Origin: an uncultured Saprospiraceae bacterium
GTDB taxonomy: Bacteria; Bacteroidota; Bacteroidia; Chitinophagales; Saprospiraceae
Direction: 5' to 3'
Assembly (NCBI GenBank): GCA_947311105.1
Contig: CAMZKG010000014.1
Span: 1 to 42,678, forward strand
Length of the DNA stretch: 42,678 nucleotides
The position numbers and the translations under genes were made by a program. Each line of letters starts with the position of its first letter. Position 1 is the stretch's first letter. The notes beneath the pieces were generated by a model. That model did no database searches and was not told the DNA's origin. It saw nothing but the letters and a program-made list of their open reading frames with translations. Below, piece after piece: positions 36,489-42,678 of the stretch.

Positions 36489-36843
36489 AATAGGATGGAA
36501 CACAGATTTGACGGATGCCACGGATGAGCACGGATTTCTCGTTACGGCAATAGGATTTACACTGATTTTTATTTTTTGCTTTACAATACAGATTAGATAC
36601 CTGCCCAAAAACAAGAAAATTAACAATTATTTTCATCCATTTCAAGAGATTATTCGTCCATTTTTGTATCATTTATAAATTACAAGTAGCTGATTATCAG
36701 TTATTTGCATAAAAATTTTACCTAAATTTAGCAAAAAAAAAGCAGGTAAGACTTCCATTTCCTGCCTTGCGTCCAAAAAAATATAACATTATAATTGCAC
36801 CAAAGCATCAATAAAATCTAAAAAAACCAGCGATTCTGTAAGG
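36489..36843 (+). repeat. About 355-bp direct repeat, left copy
   Basis: Matches 42323-42673 along its whole length, with roughly 95% identity by eye. It starts 'aataggatggaacac' and ends 'cagcgattctgtaagg'. The right-hand 90 bp are almost unchanged between copies. Inside are a 'gatttgacggatgccacgg' stretch and, on the minus strand, GCAGG...CCTGC followed by nine T, which resembles an intrinsic terminator. ORFs over it are not credible. Confidence 0.9.
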
Positions 36844-37197
36844 AGTAAATCTAAAAAGTTAGTATCTTGTGAGCAAATGTATGGAGCCGATTATTGTGTA
36901 TTATTGGCTGAATTGTGTGCTTAGGGAATGGATGTTTTTTTTGTTTTATGGTTGCTTGGGTCGATATTGGCCCAAGCTCTTTGGTGAATAATGTTGTAAA
37001 TATTCACCAGATAGAAGCCATTTTGACGAAAATCGAAGCTAGTGATTGGCAATAAAGAGAAAATCCACATACATCGAACGAATTCGAAAACACAGATTAT
37101 CAATCCCAGTTCTAAGCGATGTAGCATAGATAGCGATTTTACTCATATTTAAAATCTAGTTTCATTTTGAACATTTTTTAACCTAAATTTTAAAATT
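36844..37197. other. Gene-free interval before the secreted-protein block
   Basis: About 350 bp with no convincing gene. A 68-residue minus-strand ORF (36921-37127) has no recognisable motif. No clean promoter was seen ahead of the gene at 37198; AT-rich 'ttttgaacattttttaacc' lies just upstream. Confidence 0.45.
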
Positions 37198-38584
37198 ATG
37201 AAATTAAAATTTTTAATTGCTCTAATGCTATATTCATTAATGGGCTATGCACAAAATCACTTTGAATATGGTCAATGTCTGAAAGAAGTACACTTCGGTG
37301 GAACTCAAAACACCAATTATATTCCTATCACAAAGGATGATTCATCAGGTGAATTTATGGCACCCCACTTTGTAAAAAATAACTCTGGAAATTGTAGTAC
37401 TGGAAACAATGGCACTATTGCCGAAAGTAAACCTGTAGCCTATGTTAGTGGTACAAAAGCAAGAGTTAAAGCCATTTTTGAGACAAATTGCTCAACTCCG
37501 CAATACATCAGGGGATTAGGGCCATACATCTCGGTAAATCAAACATCAGTTCGCATTGAATTTCCCAAGCAGCTAGCGACACCGAGTGGCGGAAAAATCA
37601 CATATGACTGGAAAGATGCCAATCGTGTTTTTGTCGATAACAGAGTAAAGTATTTTGAGAAATTCAAGATCAAATGGCAAATATCCAAAGATGGTATCTC
37701 AGGATGGAGAGATATTGATGAAAGTGAGAATACTCTGTATGTTACGCATGATGCACCAGAGTTGGTCACTAATCAACCAGGATATGCTTGGTTTCACACC
37801 TTACTTAAGGTAGGATGTAAAAGTGCCAATAACCTGTCTGATCCATCGCAAATAATCAATAAGATTTGGGCTAAATTACAAACTAAAAACATAATCGCAG
37901 CCGACAATAATCAACCCCTTTTCTATTATAAAAGCTGGGACTGTGTTAATCTTACAACAAAAGATTTACTCGCTGGTAATGATGGGCAATGTGGAAGTTG
38001 GGCTCGTTTTTTTATTGATTTATTGAAAATTCAAAATATAAATCATAGTACCGTTAATGACGATTTTGTGCTTTTTTCACCAAAAACACAAACGGATGCT
38101 GATGGTTTTTTTGTGAAAGACTGGTCTGCCAGTAGTGGGATTTTCACAGGTATATGGGATCCCAATTATAAGTATGTGATGATCCCCAAAGACCCCTTTG
38201 TTGTGGGAAAACAATATTCGACCTACTATAGTGACTTAATTGATAATACAAAAAGTACAGAAGGGCAAGGGCCGAATGGAAATCCTGCTTCGATTTTTAA
38301 TAATCATCAAATCACTCAAATAGATGGAAAATTGCTAGACCCATCCTTATGGTACTGAATTCTCATCATTGAATGACATAGAATTTAATGCCTTGTTTGG
38401 ATATTATAAATGGAAGTTCGTGATGATTAACGAATGGCAACATGATTTTGATAATAATGGTACGCCAGATGATCTAAATAACAATGGCTCAATTGAGACC
38501 AATGCAATAGTTGCTGTAATATTAGTATCTACCGATAAAACAGTATCTGAATTACAAAGAAATTTAGGCATTACTAATCACTAA
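37198..38584 (+). pseudogene. Secreted transglutaminase-like protein, frameshifted near the C-terminus
   Basis: The ORF track splits this into 386 and 71 residues. The first frame ends ...GKLLDPSLWY; removing one T at 38347-38348 gives ...DPSYGTEFSSLNDIEFNALFGYYKW and a 461-residue protein that joins the second ORF. A signal peptide (LIALMLYSLMGYAQ) is followed by a beta-rich N-terminal half. The C-terminal half is transglutaminase-like: Cys265 in GNDGQCGSWARFF, His370 in FNNHQITQIDG and Asp381 in LLDPS form the expected triad, and DPSYG is the normal continuation. A DFDNNGTPDDLNNNG calcium-site-like stretch follows. The fold supports a papain-like cysteine enzyme (peptidase or crosslinker). 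Catalytic residues precede the break, so a shortened product could still fold. A sequencing error is possible. Confidence 0.75.
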
Positions 38585-38595
38585 AACATAACAGA

Positions 38596-39480
38596 ATGAA
38601 AAATGTAATTCTAATATCGATGATAATTTGCTCTGCAATGAAATTATCTGCTCAAAGCACTCTCTATACAAAAATGGTGTTAAGTATGGATGGGACTATC
38701 TATTTTGTTGAAGATGATTTGTCTATTTTTAAATTAAAAAACAATGTAAAAACGCTCACTGCATTTAGTTCTGCTAAGTGGAATGAAAGGTTTGAAGATA
38801 AAAAATTTCATTTGAACTACATTATCGTAAAAGATAAACTCATTTCACTTTTTATTGGAAAAGGTAATGAGCCTTTGGTTCGTAATAAAATAGATTACTC
38901 ACTATGTTTTTGGAAGTTTACCTTTGAATGTGTCGATTTAAGTATGTTAAGTAGTCGTAAAAGCGATGGCATTCCTTTTTTCCCTTCGCCCCAAACATTA
39001 AATATTGATAGTTGTGATTGTGATGATATTTACAATTCTCATAAACCAATATATTATGACTTTATCGAATACAATGATTCTGTTTTCTTATTCCTTAAAA
39101 CAACAGATCATTTTTACATATTTAAATCATTGATGCCCTTTAGGGACGCTTATCATTTTGCATTTAAATACCCTGGACGGAAGATGAATAAATGGGAAAT
39201 GTGTAGTAAATTTCCCTTACCAGATAAATTAGAGTTTTTTGTCAGTTATGTTGATACAGACAACAATCTAATAATATCTTTTGACAACAATGTGAATTAT
39301 AGGATAGATGATGAGCTTAGTCGCATGCAAGAAATAAAAAAATCCAAAGCCAAATATAATAAAAATGTATTATTACAGGCTAATGGAAAGTACTATTGGG
39401 TTTCAGATAGTGTAGCCAATGCACTGAAAGAATCAAATGATCCAGTAGCTTATTTTAAGTCAAACATCAAAAAACATTAA
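38596..39480 (+). CDS. Secreted protein of unknown function
   Basis: 294 residues with a signal peptide (LISMIICSAMKLSAQ). I do not recognise a family. The mature part is beta-rich with repeated short strands (MDGTIYFVEDDLSIFKL, LIISFDNNVNYRIDD), one acidic Cys pair (DSCDCDD) and a basic tail. It begins 11 bp after the transglutaminase-like reading and ends 2 bp before the SprB-repeat gene, so it is in the same operon. It has no T9SS sorting signal at the C-terminus, so it is probably periplasmic or linked to its neighbours. Confidence 0.75.
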   Translation: MKNVILISMIICSAMKLSAQSTLYTKMVLSMDGTIYFVEDDLSIFKLKNNVKTLTAFSSAKWNERFEDKKFHLNYIIVKDKLISLFIGKGNEPLVRNKIDYSLCFWKFTFECVDLSMLSSRKSDGIPFFPSPQTLNIDSCDCDDIYNSHKPIYYDFIEYNDSVFLFLKTTDHFYIFKSLMPFRDAYHFAFKYPGRKMNKWEMCSKFPLPDKLEFFVSYVDTDNNLIISFDNNVNYRIDDELSRMQEIKKSKAKYNKNVLLQANGKYYWVSDSVANALKESNDPVAYFKSNIKKH

Positions 39481-39482
39481 CA

Positions 39483-41692
39483 ATGAAAAATAAAATCAAA
39501 TACATAACAAGTTTTATGATGCTGCTATTGTTGCACATGACTATCAGTGCACAGGATGTATTGACAGCGGATATTCTGCATCCGACATTCAATCAACATT
39601 GTCACAATGGCAAAATTGATTTACATATAAATGGAGGATTTCCTCCTTATGATGTAATTTGGACAAGGACTATATTTTTCCTCCTTTCAACCTGGTCACG
39701 TGGACTGTTCAAGAGAATCATGGCATTCAAGGTAATGATGATGGTGAAGATTTAAAGAATGTTCTCTCTGGAAAATATACAGTCCATGTAACTGACGCCT
39801 TATGTGGGACTGTGAGTAAATCGGTCAGAATACAATGTGTCTGTAGCGAAGATTGTAGAGTTGACGCAGAAGTAGTTGCTGCAAAATGTGGTGTAGGAGG
39901 CAAAATATATGCATCTATAGATTGTGAAGGGCTTGGACATAGTCCTTTTACTTACAGATGGAAAGATCTAAAAGCTTCGGATGATAATTCACTTGACAGG
40001 TTTGACCTTAAACCTGGCTCATACTGTTTAGTTGCGACTGATATTGATGGATGTGAATATGAAAACTGTTGGGAAGTTGGAAATGAAGATCCCAATCCTA
40101 AGATTCAACTAACTGACAAACAGAACATTCCTTTGTGCAAAGGTAATGGGAGCTGCTCTGGAGCACTGACGATAAGTGCAGCTCCAGGTGCAACAATAGA
40201 ATGGCAAAACATCCCCAACCCTAGTCAACTTTTCAGCAATACCGTTACAGATTTATGTCCTGGAATTTATACTGTAAATGTTTCCATTGGAAACTGTACT
40301 ACATCAGCTTCATTTAAGATTGAATGCTGTGGTACAATTGATGATTTTGTTGAGCCAATTGCTGTTACAGGTAGCGCAAACTCAAAAAATGGTTCAATTG
40401 TTTTAAATGTGACAGGGGGAGCAAGCCAGATTCACTATCAGTGGGCAGGACCAAATGGCTTTACATCTACATCGATGAACCTGATAGGAGGATTAACGCC
40501 AGGTATTTATTGTGTTCGAGTATTTGATGGATGCTCCGAAGATAAAAAATGCTTTGAAATAATCGATTGCGAAGCCAATCCAATTGATGTTTCCGCTTCC
40601 ATTGAAGAAACATGTGATGGAGTTGCAGCAGGAATTATTACACTTGCCATCAGTGGCGGCAACCCTCCATATACCGCTACTTGGGACAATGGAATGCTAG
40701 GTGCTTCAATCAATAATCTTCCTGCGGGTGAATATTGTGTAGTAGTAAAAGATCAAAGTGGTTGTGATACTGAAGAAGCCTGTTTCACCGTTGGTTCAAA
40801 AACAGGGACTATAACAACATCCACTAGTCCTTGTAAGAGAACGGTACATTGCAATGGAGCCGATTACATAGAATATTTCAACTATGAACAGACACTTGAT
40901 TGTAATATTCTTTACAGCTATTGCCCGGCAACAGGAGAAACAATTGTCACAGATTTAGGATGGTACGATGCATACGTAGCCAATTGTAATTTATACGGAG
41001 TGTGCCAGGATGGTCAACAAGTTTTACTAGAGAGTGGATCGATAGAATATGGACCATTTGCTGTTAGCACACCGGGTTGCCCAGAAAATATTGGGTGTGT
41101 AGATTATTTCTGTAACATCCCTGGCATTGGCCTAGTCGATGGAGGGGCGCCAACTTATTGCTCTTCAGTGGTTTATCAACCTGATAATAGATGTACTGAA
41201 AATGAGTGCTGGGCTGATGTATATTGCGGAAACACTTGGGTCACTGGAGGCTGTGTAAACTATTACTGTGGCTTTGGCAAACCGCAAGAAGATATTAACC
41301 TTGCTAAAGAATTAGGAGTTCCAACTTATACATACACAACAGAAAGTTTACTCGCCACAATAAATAGTGAGGAGTTTAAGAACAGAAGTATTGATATAAA
41401 ACTTCATAGTACCGAAAAACTAAACGCTAAGTATAACGAGGAAAATAAAATGATGGTTGACGTACACCCAAATCCATCAAATGGGAATATCAGTCTAAAA
41501 TTCAATAGAAGCATTAATGAATTGACAATTAATGTATTCGATGTAATCGGTAGAGTGGTTTATTCGTCCAAATTATCTAAGACGCTTACTCATATTGATT
41601 TGGATTTATCAACTCAATCAGCCGGAGTGTATTTCATCCATTTATCTGACAGTAGGGGAGATTTGACAGTAAAACGAATTTTTATTGAGTAA
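39483..41692 (+). pseudogene. SprB-repeat surface protein with T9SS type A signal, frameshifted near the N-terminus
   Basis: Two ORFs (39483-39755 and 39659-41692) belong to one gene. The first carries the signal peptide (FMMLLLLHMTISAQ) and GKIDLHINGGFPPYDVIWT; the second continues with KDYIFPPFNLVTWTV if one A is added to the run at about 39662-39664, giving 736 residues. The middle contains SprB modules (GLGHSPFTYRWKDLKAS, NGSIVLNVTGGASQIHYQW, GIITLAISGGNPPYTATWDNG) and a cysteine-rich section near 490-610. The last 80 residues are a type A sorting domain (VDVHPNPSNGNISLKF, INVFDVIGRVVYSS, AGVYFIHLSD). It should be a surface-anchored or released type IX substrate. A base-calling error in the A run is a simple alternative. 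Confidence 0.75.
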
Positions 41693-41705
41693 GAATTTAA
41701 CATAA

Positions 41706-41723
41706 GGAGTGATAAATCACTCC
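41706..41723 (+). terminator. Short hairpin between the SprB-repeat and lipoprotein genes
   Basis: GGAGTGAT and ATCACTCC pair perfectly around AA, followed by CATTTTC. The T run is weak, so it may be a partial terminator or a processing site inside the operon. Confidence 0.45.
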
Positions 41724-41750
41724 CATTTTCTAAAACTTAAAGCCAGTAAT

Positions 41751-42185
41751 ATGAAAAGATTAATTTTAGCAAGTATTCTATTTGCGCTTCTTTCTTGTCG
41801 CAAAGATGATGGCGCCATAGATTTTGACGTTAAACGGAATAACATTGTAGGTGATTGGGAGATTACGCAAGTCACACAGGAGATTAGGGCAGACACACTA
41901 TATGCAGAAAGTAGCAACACTTTGTCAATATCATTTTATCAAGATGGAACGGGAACTAAAGAAGTTTTTATTGGTACTGATGTTGATATTGAATGGCTTT
42001 ACCAATATAATCCAGAGAAGGTAGTAATTACTGGGGCCCCATCAGGACCACTAATTCTTGGTAGTGTTCAGTTTTACAACATTATCAAAAACGAAAAGAA
42101 TCGTCAAATTTGGAAATTTGAAGTTGTCCCTAAAAATGGAGTTGTTGATGTTTATAAACTCACTTGGAAAATGGATAGAAAGTGA
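41751..42185 (+). CDS. Lipocalin-like lipoprotein
   Basis: 144 residues from ATG 41751 (MKRLILASILFALLSC); the ORF-track start at 41709 runs through a hairpin. The lipobox is ALLSC with Cys16. The mature part contains NNIVGDWEITQV, the G-x-W pattern of lipocalin-like domains, and repeated strands (TLSISFYQDGTGTKEVF, IWKFEVVPKNG, VYKLTWKMDRK), typical of small Bacteroidota lipoproteins of the lipocalin-like/DUF5004 type. Ligand unknown. It is the last gene of the block and lies 137 bp before the right direct repeat. Confidence 0.75.
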   Translation: MKRLILASILFALLSCRKDDGAIDFDVKRNNIVGDWEITQVTQEIRADTLYAESSNTLSISFYQDGTGTKEVFIGTDVDIEWLYQYNPEKVVITGAPSGPLILGSVQFYNIIKNEKNRQIWKFEVVPKNGVVDVYKLTWKMDRK

Positions 42186-42213
42186 TGAACCACACCTAAC
42201 AATAGACAAAACT

Positions 42214-42242
42214 GAAGCCTTCCTGCATGTCGGGAAGGCTTC
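42214..42242 (+). terminator. Hairpin after the lipoprotein gene
   Basis: GAAGCCTTCC and GGAAGGCTTC pair over 10 bp around a 9-nt loop. No T run follows, so it may be an mRNA-end stabilising hairpin or a factor-assisted terminator. Confidence 0.5.
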
Positions 42243-42322
42243 CGCTTATCATTATCCGTTAATCTACTTATTGGCAATGGTTCGGTCATTTTTAGGATTT
42301 TACCCGATGTGTACTGGGTAGA

Positions 42323-42673
42323 AATAGGATGGAACACGGATTTGACGGATGCCACGGTTGGACACGGATTTCTCGTTACGGCAGTAGGATTTACACTGAT
42401 TTTTATTTTTTGCTTACAATACAGATTAGATGCCTGCCCAAAAACAAGAAAATTAACAATTATTTTCATCCATTTCAAGAGATTATTCGTCCATTTTTGT
42501 ATCATTTATAAATTACAGGTAGCTGATAATCAGTTATTTGTATAAAAACTTGCTTAAATTTAGCCAAAAAAAGCAGGTAAGACTTCCATTTCCTGCCTTG
42601 CGTCCAAAAAAATATAACATTATAATTGCACCAAAGCATCAATAAAATCTAAAAAACCAGCGATTCTGTAAGG
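42323..42673 (+). repeat. About 351-bp direct repeat, right copy
   Basis: Second copy of the repeat at 36489-36843 in the same orientation, 5834 bp further on. Differences are scattered substitutions and a few single-base indels in homopolymers. The window ends 5 bp after it, so whether the match continues in the flanks cannot be seen. Confidence 0.9.
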
Positions 42674-42678
42674 GCAAA

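Noticed and set aside
36921-37127. 68-residue minus-strand ORF as a possible transposase remnant
   Set aside because: No DDE motif, terminal repeats or family resemblance could be seen; most likely chance.
42152-42505. 117-residue minus-strand ORF over the right direct repeat, and similar ORFs at 36438-36678
   Set aside because: They are translations of the non-coding repeat; the two copies differ by indels that change the frame, so there is no selection for protein.
36489-42673. Composite transposon or integrated element bounded by the direct repeats
   Set aside because: No transposase, integrase or terminal inverted repeats were seen inside or beside the block; only the direct repeats are supported.

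Overview
The window looks like a low-GC chromosome segment of a Bacteroidota bacterium. Several independent signs agree: promoters of the TTG-N19-21-TAnnTTTG type, adhesins ending in type IX secretion (T9SS) type B and type A sorting domains, a PorP/SprF protein next to a PorE-like OmpA protein, SprB repeats, DUF2853, DUF1573, a NagB/PIG-L fusion and a Bacteroidota-type signal peptidase I. The class is probably Saprospiria or a related gliding marine lineage, but that rests on general resemblance and is tentative.

Layout. 1-3340: a PIF1-type helicase with HRDC and helix-turn-helix tail, bracketed by decayed intergenic repeats. 3401-6868 (minus): a putative outer-membrane protein, a PKD lipoprotein, a tiny HTH protein and a secreted protein whose signal peptide is interrupted by a G10 tract. 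7189-9319 (minus): an orphan YehP-like VWA protein and a SAM methyltransferase, separated by a palindromic repeat cluster. 9568-9641: a CAT-anticodon tRNA, followed by 71-bp tandem hairpin repeats and a DUF2853 gene. 10590-17470 (minus): a PorP/SprF, PorE-like OmpA and type B adhesin operon with a clear promoter and terminator. 18586-21937: a NagB/PIG-L fusion and a divergent esterase. 21954-22588 (minus): two tandem, paralogous, unannotated structured RNAs, the best candidate for something undescribed. 22933-31594 (minus): an MbnP-like lipoprotein and a 2553-residue adhesin with 18 repeats of about 83 residues. 31948-32024: tRNA-Ala. 32083-36356 (minus): signal peptidase I, DUF1573, response regulator and histidine kinase. 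36489-42673: a five-gene secreted-protein block (transglutaminase-like protein, unknown protein, SprB-repeat protein with type A sorting signal, lipocalin-like lipoprotein) lying between two direct repeats of about 350 bp; two of its genes carry single-base frameshifts.

How it fits together. Much of the coding capacity serves the cell surface: three T9SS-sorted proteins, one export/anchoring partner set, signal peptidase I, several lipoproteins and secreted proteins. Three reading frames are broken by single-base shifts (near 6825, 38347 and 39662). They may be phase variation, decay or base-calling errors, and cannot be told apart from this sequence alone. No insertion sequence, prophage or CRISPR array was seen.
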